Below, piece by piece: positions 1 to 7,847 of a DNA stretch of 64,000 nucleotides. Where the stretch lies: the NCBI GenBank assembly GCA_016721735.1, contig JADKHM010000007.1:35348-99347 (forward strand), given 5' to 3'. Under the pieces are notes generated by a model. The model was not told the DNA's origin. It ran no database searches and saw only the letters and a list, made by a program, of their open reading frames with translations. The number at the start of each line of letters is the position of its first letter. The first letter of the stretch is position 1. Source of the DNA: Flavobacterium sp. (GTDB lineage Bacteria > Bacteroidota > Bacteroidia > Flavobacteriales > Flavobacteriaceae). Position numbers and translations under genes: made by a program.

Positions 1-309
1 GAGGAAAACATCAAATCGATATTGAAAAACGACGTTGTTTTGATTTCGTTGTATGTCGATGATAAACGCGATTTGCCGAAAAGCGAACAGTTTGTTTCGA
101 AAAGTACAGGCGAATCGATTGAAACGATTGGCGATAAATGGACGGACTTTATGATTTCGAAATACCAAACCAATACGCAGCCGTTGTATGTTTTGACTGA
201 TTTGGAAGGCAATTCCTTAAATGTCGAAACGCCAACAACTAGTTATGATCCCGACGTGATGTTATATCAAAAATGGTTGAAAACAGGCATTGCGAATTTT
301 AAGAATTAA
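1..309 (+). CDS. C-terminal end of a DsbD-like thiol:disulfide interchange / thioredoxin-family protein (partial)
   Basis: The reading frame is open to the first base of the window, so the gene starts upstream; a TTG at 22 is in frame but is unlikely to be the true start. The visible 102 residues resemble the last part of the C-terminal thioredoxin-like domain of flavobacterial DsbD/CcdA-type proteins. They show a beta strand VVLISLYVDD, then a TIGDKW segment, a strand QPLYVLTDLEG, and a final helix around YQKWLKTGI. Such proteins carry electrons across the inner membrane to periplasmic thiol enzymes. The CxxC active site would lie upstream and cannot be checked. A strong terminator follows directly, so this is the end of its transcript. 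The family call rests on the pattern of a short piece. Confidence 0.6.
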   Translation, partial: EENIKSILKNDVVLISLYVDDKRDLPKSEQFVSKSTGESIETIGDKWTDFMISKYQTNTQPLYVLTDLEGNSLNVETPTTSYDPDVMLYQKWLKTGIANFKN

Positions 310-313
310 GAGC

Positions 314-342
314 ATCCCAATCGGAAGATTGGGATTTTTTTT
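314..342 (+). terminator. Rho-independent terminator after the DsbD-like gene
   Basis: Perfect 9-bp stem ATCCCAATC / GATTGGGAT with a GGAA loop (314-335), followed by a run of eight T. Confidence 0.9.
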
Positions 343-387
343 GATTTTTTTGAAATAAAAGAAGGGTGTTCTTATTTTTAGTTGTCT

Positions 388-395
388 TAGTTTTG
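388..395 (+). promoter_or_regulatory. -7 element TAGTTTTG of the Kazal lipoprotein gene
   Basis: Exact match to the Bacteroidetes -7 consensus TAnnTTTG, 20 bases before the ATG at 415. No clear TTG -33 box at the usual distance, so confidence is moderate. Confidence 0.45.
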
Positions 396-414
396 AACTT
401 AAAATCCAATCGCT

Positions 415-1905
415 ATGAGAATTATTAAATTGTTTTTTGTATTTGTAGCTTTTTCTGCTGCCACTTTTTATTCATGTTCGGATTCTTCTCCGATAGACAA
501 CGAAACAAACGCTTCCCAAAAAAGTGTTTCTTTGAGAACCACAATTTTTGAGTTAGTTAAAGCCAATCCACCAGGAAATCGACCAGCAAATAGTGCTACA
601 AAGGCCAGCCGATTGACGCCGGTAAATCCTTTTTGCTTTGAATTTGTTTATCCGATTGTGATGTCTTATAACAATGGTACCGCGGTAACCATAGCCAGTT
701 CCGAGGGATTATGGCAAATCATCAATAATGAATCTCCAGCGTTATTTTTAGACGGTGTCGTTTTTCCTTTCGAAATTGTTCAAAATAACACTTCTCAAAC
801 CATCAATTCTGAAAGCGAGTTTGCAGCTTTAATAGATAATTGTGGTTTTAATAATTTGTATGATGAAATTCACAGCACCTATTGTTTCGATATTATTTTC
901 CCCATAAACCTCGCATACGATGGGCAAGTTGTCACTATTAATTCCGAAGAGGAACTGCTCATTTTTGGTGACGCACCCGGATTTAACGGACAAATTCAAG
1001 TTGTTTTCCCGATTTCTGTTCATTTTGAAAATCAAACTGTAGTTATCAATTCGATTTATGAGTTTTATCAAATGGCTATAAACTGCACCAACGACTGTAT
1101 TTGTACCCAAGAATATGCGCCAGTATGCGTGCAGACAAATAATGGGATCATGGAGTTTGGTAATATGTGTTATGCTATTTGTGCGGGCTATTCGCAAAGT
1201 GATTTAGTGCCGTGTAATCCCGTACAAACATGCAATATTTCTAATTTGACAGCAGTTCCAGGAGAATGTGATCCGATGACCAACAGTTATTCTGTGACCA
1301 TTAATTTTAGCGTAAGCGATACAAGCGCAACACAATTTGAAGTTTCGAACGGCGGAATCGGTCCAATCGGTACGTACGCTATCGCTTCATTACCTATTAC
1401 AATAGATAATTTCCCTGCCTCTGTTCTCGGCGCGCCCAATTTGAATATGGTAATAATCACCATTGCGGGTAATAATGACTCTTGTACCGCTACGCAATCA
1501 TTTACCATACCGACTTGTTCAGGAGGTTGCAACTGTCCAACAGATTACAATCCGGTATGTGTATATTCTGGAGGTGCTATTGTGACTTATACCAATGCGT
1601 GCTTGGCTCAATGTGATGGTTTTACGCCCAATGATTTTGTTTCTTGTGGAACGCCATCGATCAACTTTATGTCGCAATTGGGAACCTGTTATCATATTTT
1701 CTATCCTGTGACAGTGCAATATCAAGGCGCCTTGGTTACCGTAAATTCTGATGCAGAGTTGGTTCAGTATTACAACCCAGTGACGCAAACAATGCCAATC
1801 ATGAATTATCCAATTGCAGTGTCTTGGGGATTACAAGCTGCAACATTTACTTATAGCAATCAAGCCGCATTTGAAGCCGCAATTCTCAGTGCGAATTGTC
1901 CGTAA
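415..1905 (+). CDS. Secreted lipoprotein with two Kazal-type protease-inhibitor domains
   Basis: 496 aa. The N-terminus is a signal peptide ending FYSC (Cys21), probably a lipoprotein site although Phe at -3 is not ideal. Two Cys-rich Kazal-like domains are visible at about residues 228-267 and 372-411. Both begin C-x-C-(x)5-6-Y-x-P-V-C-V and have a later N-x-C-x-A-x-C core, the hallmark of Kazal serine-protease inhibitors. Between and around them are about three copies of another module reading FPI-x-V-x-Y ... VTINS-x-x-E (about 73-143, 157-224, 425-495). The gene has its own promoter-like element and a terminator, so it looks monocistronic. A role in protecting the cell surface from proteases is inferred from the family only. 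Confidence 0.75.
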   Translation: MRIIKLFFVFVAFSAATFYSCSDSSPIDNETNASQKSVSLRTTIFELVKANPPGNRPANSATKASRLTPVNPFCFEFVYPIVMSYNNGTAVTIASSEGLWQIINNESPALFLDGVVFPFEIVQNNTSQTINSESEFAALIDNCGFNNLYDEIHSTYCFDIIFPINLAYDGQVVTINSEEELLIFGDAPGFNGQIQVVFPISVHFENQTVVINSIYEFYQMAINCTNDCICTQEYAPVCVQTNNGIMEFGNMCYAICAGYSQSDLVPCNPVQTCNISNLTAVPGECDPMTNSYSVTINFSVSDTSATQFEVSNGGIGPIGTYAIASLPITIDNFPASVLGAPNLNMVIITIAGNNDSCTATQSFTIPTCSGGCNCPTDYNPVCVYSGGAIVTYTNACLAQCDGFTPNDFVSCGTPSINFMSQLGTCYHIFYPVTVQYQGALVTVNSDAELVQYYNPVTQTMPIMNYPIAVSWGLQAATFTYSNQAAFEAAILSANCP

Positions 1906-1948
1906 TTATGAAAAAGAGTAGTTAATTAATTGTGTTATGTTGTGTAAA

Positions 1949-1990
1949 ACCACATGTTCTGTCAGATGAACATGTGGTCTTACATTTTTA
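1949..1990 (+). terminator. Terminator between the Kazal lipoprotein gene and the sigma factor gene
   Basis: 11-bp perfect stem ACCACATGTTC (1949-1959) with GAACATGTGGT (1968-1978), 8-nt loop, then CTTACATTTTT. Confidence 0.75.
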
Positions 1991-2005
1991 AGTTAATCAC
2001 CTTCA

Positions 2006-2524
2006 ATGAGCGAAAGCCAAAACGATCTCTTGTGTTCGGAATTTGTTTTTAAATCGATTTTCGAATCGCATTTTAAGGGCTTGCGTAATTTCTTGATTTA
2101 CAAGTACAAAGATGTTGAACGCGCAGAAGATACAGCACAAAATGCTTTTGTAATTCTATGGGAAAATTGCGGCACGCTCAAACCGGAACAGGCCAAAAGT
2201 TTTTTATTTACGACTGCTATACGGCTGTCTCTTAATTTGATTAAACATGACAAAGTAGTGTCGAACTTTGAATTTCAATCGAAACCCAGCGAACTTCATT
2301 TGGAGTCGCCAGAATTTATATTACTCGAAGCAGAATTAAGAATTCAATTGGAAAAAGCCATCAACGATTTGCCAGAAAAGCAGCGAACCGTTTTTTTAAT
2401 GAATCGAATGGAAAATCAGTCTTATACAGAAATCGCGAACCTATTGGAGTTATCAGTCAAAGCAGTAGAGAAGCGCATGCATTTGGCCTTATTGTCCTTG
2501 AGAAAAGTAATAAAAAATGTTTAA
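2006..2524 (+). CDS. ECF sigma-70 factor, FecI/RpoE-like
   Basis: 172 aa. Region 2 (about residues 14-82) carries the typical DVERAEDTAQNAFVILW block that binds core polymerase and the -10 element. Region 4 (about 113-166) reads LPEKQRTVFLMNRMENQSYTEIA and then a recognition helix around LELSVKAVEKRMHLAL. It lies 18 bases upstream of a FecR-type anti-sigma gene and a TonB receptor gene. This is the standard FecI-FecR-receptor arrangement, in which substrate binding at the outer membrane releases the sigma factor to transcribe the uptake operon. No region 3 is present, as expected for ECF sigma factors. Confidence 0.92.
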   Translation: MSESQNDLLCSEFVFKSIFESHFKGLRNFLIYKYKDVERAEDTAQNAFVILWENCGTLKPEQAKSFLFTTAIRLSLNLIKHDKVVSNFEFQSKPSELHLESPEFILLEAELRIQLEKAINDLPEKQRTVFLMNRMENQSYTEIANLLELSVKAVEKRMHLALLSLRKVIKNV

Positions 2525-2542
2525 TATTTTAGTTTTCAAATC

Positions 2543-3463
2543 ATGAATAACAACATCGATAATAAGGAAGATTTCCCTTTTCTGTCCGATTGGATTTCCG
2601 GCAAAATTTCCGATAGTCAATTGCGTGAATTGGTCAGTGAAGAAGATTTTTTGGCGTATAAGAAACTAAGTTCCGCGATTAATACGATGCAATTGGTTTC
2701 ACCAAATTTGGAAGCTAGTTATGCGTCGATTAAAAACAAGATACGATCAAAACAACGAGATTCAAAAGTAAAGGTGATGCGCTGGAATCAGTATGTTGCA
2801 ATTGCTGCGGTATTGGTTTTGTTTTTTGGATTGTATCAAGTTTTTCAGTATTCCAATGCGTGTCAAACTGAATATGGGAAAAATGCTACTTTGAACTTAA
2901 GTGACGCGTCACGAGTAACTCTAAATGCTAAATCAAAAGTATCGTATTCTAATTTTTTTGAATTTCATCGCAACATTAGGCTCGAAGGAGAAGCGTATTT
3001 TGAAGTGGCGAAAGGAAAGGCATTTACTGTTCTAACCTCTGAAGGAGAAGTTCGGGTTTTGGGGACCAAGTTTAATGTAATTGCGTATCCTGACTTTTTT
3101 GAAATTTGTTGCTTCGAAGGTAAAGTTCAAGTTTGCACCAAGACGTCCACTTCAGTAATCACAAAAGGAATGGCGTTGCGATTTTATGATAATAAAGTAG
3201 AAAAATGGCTATTCAGTAAGGAACAAAAACCCCAGTGGATTTCGGGTGAATCTGCTTTTAAAGCCTTGCCATTTCAGTATGTTATTGAAGAATTAAAACG
3301 ACAGTACCATCTTGATATTCAATATCCAGCTGCCATCGCACAAACCAAAATGACTGGAAGTTTTACCCATAGTAATATTGATCTTGCGTTGCAATCTATT
3401 TGTGTTCCGATGGACTTACACTATAAGAAGTTAACGCCGCGAAAAATTGTAATTTCAGAATGA
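2543..3463 (+). CDS. FecR-family anti-sigma factor
   Basis: 306 aa. It has a cytoplasmic N-terminal part (1-80), one membrane helix at about 83-102 (YVAIAAVLVLFFGLYQVF), and a periplasmic FecR domain (about 110-200) with LNLSDASRVTLNAKSKVSY and EAYFEVAKGKAFTVLT. The C-terminal domain (about 235-306) is of the DUF4974 type, resembling the STN domain of the receptor. Its stop codon overlaps the start of the receptor gene in an ATGA, so the two are probably translationally coupled. It should hold the sigma factor encoded just upstream until the receptor signals. Confidence 0.92.
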   Translation: MNNNIDNKEDFPFLSDWISGKISDSQLRELVSEEDFLAYKKLSSAINTMQLVSPNLEASYASIKNKIRSKQRDSKVKVMRWNQYVAIAAVLVLFFGLYQVFQYSNACQTEYGKNATLNLSDASRVTLNAKSKVSYSNFFEFHRNIRLEGEAYFEVAKGKAFTVLTSEGEVRVLGTKFNVIAYPDFFEICCFEGKVQVCTKTSTSVITKGMALRFYDNKVEKWLFSKEQKPQWISGESAFKALPFQYVIEELKRQYHLDIQYPAAIAQTKMTGSFTHSNIDLALQSICVPMDLHYKKLTPRKIVISE

Positions 3464-4302
3464 GAAGCTTTTTTTTGATTTGTATTTTTCTATTTGTTCT
3501 CCCATTTTCATGGTCTCAAAAGCGGGAGCACGCTTTTTTTGCAAATTCAAAAACTTCTTTAAAAGAATTTCTAGTTGATGTAGAATCAAAATTCGATATC
3601 AAATATTCTTATGTTGATAGTATTATTGCAAGGGAGGAAATAACCATTCTCCCAAAAGATTATACTTTACAGGAGATGCAAATCGCCATTGAACAGCAAA
3701 CTTCTTTGCAGGTTGTCGCCATCGATCAACGTTATTTTTCGATTGTTAGACAGATGGATGAGCCGATTAGAAGTGAACAATTAAAAGAAATTTTAGTAGA
3801 AGGTTTTCTAGCGAAAGGCATTGATAAAGTGGGGCAAGACATCGTACTTTCTCCGCGAAAATTGGAAATGTTGCCCGGTGTTACCGATGCTGATATTCTC
3901 CTTTCATTACAACAATTGCCAGGAGTAAAAAGTCCAAATGAAACCTCCAGCGGGTTAAATATTAGAGGTGGAACGCTAGACCAAAATCTTATTTTGTGGG
4001 ATGGCATCAGAATGTATCATCCTGGTCATTTGTTTGGGATGATATCTGGTTTTAATCCGAACGCAGCACAAGCGGTAACGTATCACAACAAAGCCACCAG
4101 TCCGAAATACGGAGAACGCATCGCTAGTGTTATTGATATTCGATCTTCGGATAAGGTTGAAAATCAGCTTAAAGTTGATGCAGGAATTAATGGACTACAT
4201 GCCGATATGTTTCTTCAAACGCCAATATTTAAAGACAAATTGGGTGTACAAATTTTCGGGAAGAAAGTCATATACCGAATGGTGGCAATCGCCAACTTTT
4301 GA
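3460..4302 (+). CDS. TonB-dependent receptor, 5' part (gene is frameshifted near 4258)
   Basis: Signal peptide at residues 1-20 (ends FSWSQ), then an STN/secretin-TonB N-terminal domain at about 27-91 used for signalling to FecR, then a plug domain at about 120-235 with the LPGV...GLNIRGG and ILWDGIRMYHPGH signatures. The frame is lost after the residues VQIFG. The barrel continues in another frame as GRKSYTEWW, starting at 4259. Reading with one G fewer in GGG (4258-4260) joins both parts into a receptor of about 765 residues spanning 3460-5755. This is either a real +1 mutation or a homopolymer sequencing error. The natural substrate cannot be told. Confidence 0.85.
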   Translation: MRSFFLICIFLFVLPFSWSQKREHAFFANSKTSLKEFLVDVESKFDIKYSYVDSIIAREEITILPKDYTLQEMQIAIEQQTSLQVVAIDQRYFSIVRQMDEPIRSEQLKEILVEGFLAKGIDKVGQDIVLSPRKLEMLPGVTDADILLSLQQLPGVKSPNETSSGLNIRGGTLDQNLILWDGIRMYHPGHLFGMISGFNPNAAQAVTYHNKATSPKYGERIASVIDIRSSDKVENQLKVDAGINGLHADMFLQTPIFKDKLGVQIFGKKVIYRMVAIANF

Positions 4303-5755
4303 TGCCTTGGCGGATAAAGTCTTTCAAAATACACAGTTCCAAAATTTTAATGCATCCAATCGTTTTCAATATGAAGATTATACGGCAAAACTAAATTTCA
4401 AGCCAACTGCCAGTACTAACATTGCTGTTGCAGGCATTTGGATCGACAATCATTTAGATTTCACGACATTTTCTACCAATCAACAGCAGATTAATCAAGG
4501 ATTATCGATTGCTAATCAAGGATTTAGTTTAAATTGGATGCAAAAATACAGCGCAAATTTTCAACATAAAGTGCTATTTCATTATTCATCTTATCAATTT
4601 GATTATGCCAAAAAAATGATTTTGACTGATTCGACTTTTGAGCGTTTTCAGAAACTTAATCGCATTACCGATTCTGGCATAGAAAGTAATTTTGAATGGA
4701 AAACTGCGAAGAACTTCCAAACCGATTTTGGGTTCCACATACAAGGACATGACATCTCCCATTCCTTTACCAGTAAAAATCAAGATTTGGAAATCAATTT
4801 AAATCAGCGTCAATTGTTTGTCACTTCAAATGCGGGTTATTTGAATTTTAATTATTCATTTTATTCATGGAAGTCAACTGCCGGCTTGAGGTACACCACT
4901 TATTCGAAGCTAACCACTGCTTTAGTTGAACCGAGAATCTTACTACAAAAGCAACTATCTACCAAAGTTACGGCGCAGATTTCCTATGAAAAAAGGCATC
5001 AAATTATTAGTCAATTCAAAGAGGGTATTTCTAATGACTTGAGTTTAGAAAATTATATTTGGATTGTATCTGATACTGATCAATATCCCATTCAGAAAGG
5101 GCAGCAATATACCGCGGGCATCATTTATAAGAACCATTCTTGGCTTGTAGATGTGGATACGTACTACAAAACGATTGATGGCATTACCTCGCTTACTTTT
5201 GGTTTCTTAAACCCAGCAGACGCGATACAACATCAAGGAAAAGGATATACCAAGGGAATGGATGTTTTGGTTCAAAAAAGTGCCGCCAACGGTAAAGCAT
5301 GGATAACCTACACCTATCAAGATTCCCAAAATAAGTTCGATGATTTAAATGGCAATGAATATTTTCCAATTAATGCCAATACCCGTCATGCTTTTAGCGC
5401 CTCAATTTATAAGAAATGGAGCAATTATTCGATTGCGTCAGGTTGGTTTTGGCACAGCGGTAGACCGTATAGTGTCTTGAACGACAGAAGTCAGATCGGT
5501 TCTTTTAATACAGGGCAACTGCCTTCTTACCATCGCATGGATGTTTCTGCGATGTACCATTTTCACAATCAAAAATCCTGGTCTGGTAAAGTTGGGTTTT
5601 CTATCTATAATGTATACGACAATAAGACAATTATCAGTAGAGAATACGAACGACAATATACTTCATTGGCTGATATTGTCAGCACCAAGTACAAGGTTCA
5701 AGATTACAAATCGCTGGGGATGATGCCGAATGTCTTTTTAAGAATTAATTTCTAA
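4259..5755 (+). CDS. TonB-dependent receptor, 3' part (outer-membrane beta-barrel)
   Basis: About 498 residues in the +1 frame relative to the 5' part. The frame is open back to a GTG at 4127, but the sequence before about 4259 is out-of-frame translation of the plug region and not a real start. It contains alternating hydrophobic strands of a 22-strand-type barrel and ends with an aromatic residue (VFLRINF), as outer-membrane barrels do for BAM recognition. On its own it has no signal peptide and would not be exported. It is the barrel of the receptor that begins at 3460. Confidence 0.85.
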   Translation, partial: GRKSYTEWWQSPTFDALADKVFQNTQFQNFNASNRFQYEDYTAKLNFKPTASTNIAVAGIWIDNHLDFTTFSTNQQQINQGLSIANQGFSLNWMQKYSANFQHKVLFHYSSYQFDYAKKMILTDSTFERFQKLNRITDSGIESNFEWKTAKNFQTDFGFHIQGHDISHSFTSKNQDLEINLNQRQLFVTSNAGYLNFNYSFYSWKSTAGLRYTTYSKLTTALVEPRILLQKQLSTKVTAQISYEKRHQIISQFKEGISNDLSLENYIWIVSDTDQYPIQKGQQYTAGIIYKNHSWLVDVDTYYKTIDGITSLTFGFLNPADAIQHQGKGYTKGMDVLVQKSAANGKAWITYTYQDSQNKFDDLNGNEYFPINANTRHAFSASIYKKWSNYSIASGWFWHSGRPYSVLNDRSQIGSFNTGQLPSYHRMDVSAMYHFHNQKSWSGKVGFSIYNVYDNKTIISREYERQYTSLADIVSTKYKVQDYKSLGMMPNVFLRINF

Positions 5756-5760
5756 GACAA

Positions 5761-5790
5761 AAAAAATCCCAAACTTGCGATTGGGAATTT
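5761..5790. terminator. Bidirectional terminator between convergent genes
   Basis: TCCCAA (5767-5772) pairs with TTGGGA (5781-5786), flanked by an A run on the left and a T run on the right, so it can serve both the receptor operon and the convergent PH-domain gene. Confidence 0.7.
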
Positions 5791-5794
5791 CGTT

Positions 5795-6172
5795 TTACTT
5801 CAAAATGTGTTTGCTCAAAATCTGATACACTTCATTGATATTGTTACCGCCTTTGCCAAATTGTTTAGAAATAGGAGCAGGTTCGTCTTTGATCCAGATT
5901 TTTAACTCTGCATCAAGGTCGAGAATTCCAGCGCTTTCTTTCGAAAATTTGATCACATTTGAATACGGAATCGAAAGATAATCTACTTTCGAGCCGACCA
6001 ATTGTTTTTCTACTAAGATGAGTCTTTTATTGGTAAAAATAAACATGTCTTTGACCATTTTAAATGCTTTTTCGATGTTTTCACCGTCAATCAAGATGGG
6101 TTCGAACTCCTTTGCAACATTGTCTAAATTTACTTCGGAAGCGTTTCCTAAAATCGCATTAAATATTCCCAT
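5795..6172 (-). CDS. Bacterial PH-domain protein (bPH_1 / former DUF1696 type)
   Basis: 125 aa with no signal peptide or membrane helix. The sequence has the small bacterial pleckstrin-homology pattern: an N-terminal helix followed by beta strands, including the DMFIFTNKRLILVEKQ strand pair, then SIPYSNVIKFSKESAGILDLDAELKIWI, and a C-terminal helix. The length fits the family. These proteins form small cytoplasmic rings and have no well-established function. It is transcribed divergently from the ComM gene, sharing a short upstream region of about 96 bases. Confidence 0.75.
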   Translation of the reverse strand: MGIFNAILGNASEVNLDNVAKEFEPILIDGENIEKAFKMVKDMFIFTNKRLILVEKQLVGSKVDYLSIPYSNVIKFSKESAGILDLDAELKIWIKDEPAPISKQFGKGGNNINEVYQILSKHILK

Positions 6173-6268
6173 GGTATGAATTGTTTGAATTGAGTTGTCA
6201 AAAATAAATCTATTTGGTGATTGAAAACCAAATTTTTATTATTTTTAACGTCATATAAAGTATACGCC

Positions 6269-7804
6269 ATGTTAGTAAAAGTATTTGGAAGCGCCGTTTT
6301 TGGAGTCGAAGCCACGACCATCACCATTGAAGTCAATATTGATAAAGGAATCGGATACCATCTGGTCGGATTACCTGATAATGCCATTAAAGAAAGCAGT
6401 TACCGCATTGCTGCTGCGCTCAAGAATAATGGCTACCAACTTCCCGGGAAGAAAATTACCATCAACATGGCGCCTGCCGATTTGAGAAAAGAAGGATCTG
6501 CCTACGATTTGACGTTGGCCATTGGAATTCTTGTGGCATCTGGTCAGATTCAAGGAGATGATAGTGCTCATTATGTCATTATGGGTGAATTGTCGCTCGA
6601 TGGAAGTTTGCAACCCATTCGCGGCGCGTTGCCTATCGCTATCAAAGCGAAGGAAGAAGGTTTTAAAGGTTTTTTTCTTCCCAAACAGAATGTCAAAGAA
6701 GCCGCCATTGTCGATGGTTTGGATGTTTATGGTGTTGAAAATGTGCAAGAGGTTATTGATTTTTTTGAAGGCAAAGGTTCCTTACAGCCCACCAGAATTG
6801 ATACGCAACAAGAATTCTACCAAGCGTTGGAATTTCCTGAGCATGATTTTAGCGATGTGAAAGGCCAGGAAAGTATCAAACGTTGTATGGAAATTGCCGC
6901 GGCGGGTGGTCATAATATTATTTTGATCGGACCACCTGGTTCTGGGAAAACCATGTTAGCGAAGCGATTGCCGAGCATTTTACCACCGATGACCATACGG
7001 GAATCGTTAGAAACAACGAAAATCCACAGTGTTGCGGGAAAACTAAAAGAAGTCGGATTGATGAACCAGCGTCCGTTTCGGAGTCCACATCATACGATTT
7101 CCAATGTCGCATTAGTTGGAGGAGGCAGTTATCCGCAACCGGGAGAAATATCAATGGCGCACAATGGTGTATTGTTTTTGGATGAGTTGCCCGAGTTCAA
7201 GCGTGAAGTCTTGGAAGTCATGCGACAACCGCTTGAAGATAGAGAAGTTACGATTTCGAGAGCGAAATTTACGGTGACCTATCCTTCTTCCTTTATGTTA
7301 GTGGCGAGCATGAATCCGAGTCCAAGTGGCTTTTTTAATGATCCCAATGCACCATCTACTTCATCGCCGAGCGAAATGCATCGGTATTTGAGCAAAATAT
7401 CCGGTCCGTTGTTAGATCGCATTGACATTCACATTGAAGTGACTCCTGTTCCTTTTGAAAAGCTATCGGATTCGAGAAAAGCGGAAAGCAGCGTTGCGAT
7501 TCGAGAGCGTGTGACCCATGCTCGAGAAATTCAGTCGAAACGTTTTGAGACTTTTGATTCCGTAAATTACAATGCCCAAATGAGTACCAAGTTGATTCGT
7601 GCTTTTTGTGAATTAGATGAAGTTTCGTTGGAGCTATTGAAAACTGCGATGGAGCGTTTAAATTTGTCGGCACGTGCCTATGATCGGATCCTAAAAGTAG
7701 CAAGAACCATTGCCGATTTAGAAAGCGCTGAAAATGTTCAGGCTAGTCACATAGCGGAAGCGATACAATATAGAAGTCTTGATCGTGAGGGTTGGTTGGG
7801 ATAG
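6269..7804 (+). CDS. comM: ComM/YifB-family Mg-chelatase-like AAA+ ATPase
   Basis: 511 aa from the ATG at 6269, giving the usual family start MLVKVFGSAVFG; an upstream in-frame TTG at 6221 would add 16 residues not expected in the family. It has an N-terminal Lon-protease-like fold (about 20-145), Walker A GPPGSGKT (221-228), Walker B GVLFLDELPEF (300-310), the conserved RPFRSPHHT and SMNPSPSG motifs, and a C-terminal Mg-chelatase domain. In Vibrio ComM is a branch-migration helicase that helps integrate DNA during natural transformation. No other competence gene is nearby. Confidence 0.93.
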   Translation: MLVKVFGSAVFGVEATTITIEVNIDKGIGYHLVGLPDNAIKESSYRIAAALKNNGYQLPGKKITINMAPADLRKEGSAYDLTLAIGILVASGQIQGDDSAHYVIMGELSLDGSLQPIRGALPIAIKAKEEGFKGFFLPKQNVKEAAIVDGLDVYGVENVQEVIDFFEGKGSLQPTRIDTQQEFYQALEFPEHDFSDVKGQESIKRCMEIAAAGGHNIILIGPPGSGKTMLAKRLPSILPPMTIRESLETTKIHSVAGKLKEVGLMNQRPFRSPHHTISNVALVGGGSYPQPGEISMAHNGVLFLDELPEFKREVLEVMRQPLEDREVTISRAKFTVTYPSSFMLVASMNPSPSGFFNDPNAPSTSSPSEMHRYLSKISGPLLDRIDIHIEVTPVPFEKLSDSRKAESSVAIRERVTHAREIQSKRFETFDSVNYNAQMSTKLIRAFCELDEVSLELLKTAMERLNLSARAYDRILKVARTIADLESAENVQASHIAEAIQYRSLDREGWLG

Positions 7805-7834
7805 TTGTATATTAGTTAGGATTTAGTATATTTA
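7805..7834 (+). promoter_or_regulatory. Promoter of the first giant T9SS protein gene
   Basis: TTG (7805-7807), 19-bp spacer, TATATTTA (7827-7834): a near match to TTG-N19-TAnnTTTG. The same -7 context, TAGTAT-TTTAGAAAA-like, recurs before the paralogue at 11608-11615. Confidence 0.6.
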
Positions 7835-7847
7835 GAAAAAATTTTAT

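Noticed and set aside
6285..6860. Frames overlapping the ComM gene on both strands
   Set aside because: Shadows of a well-conserved AAA+ gene.
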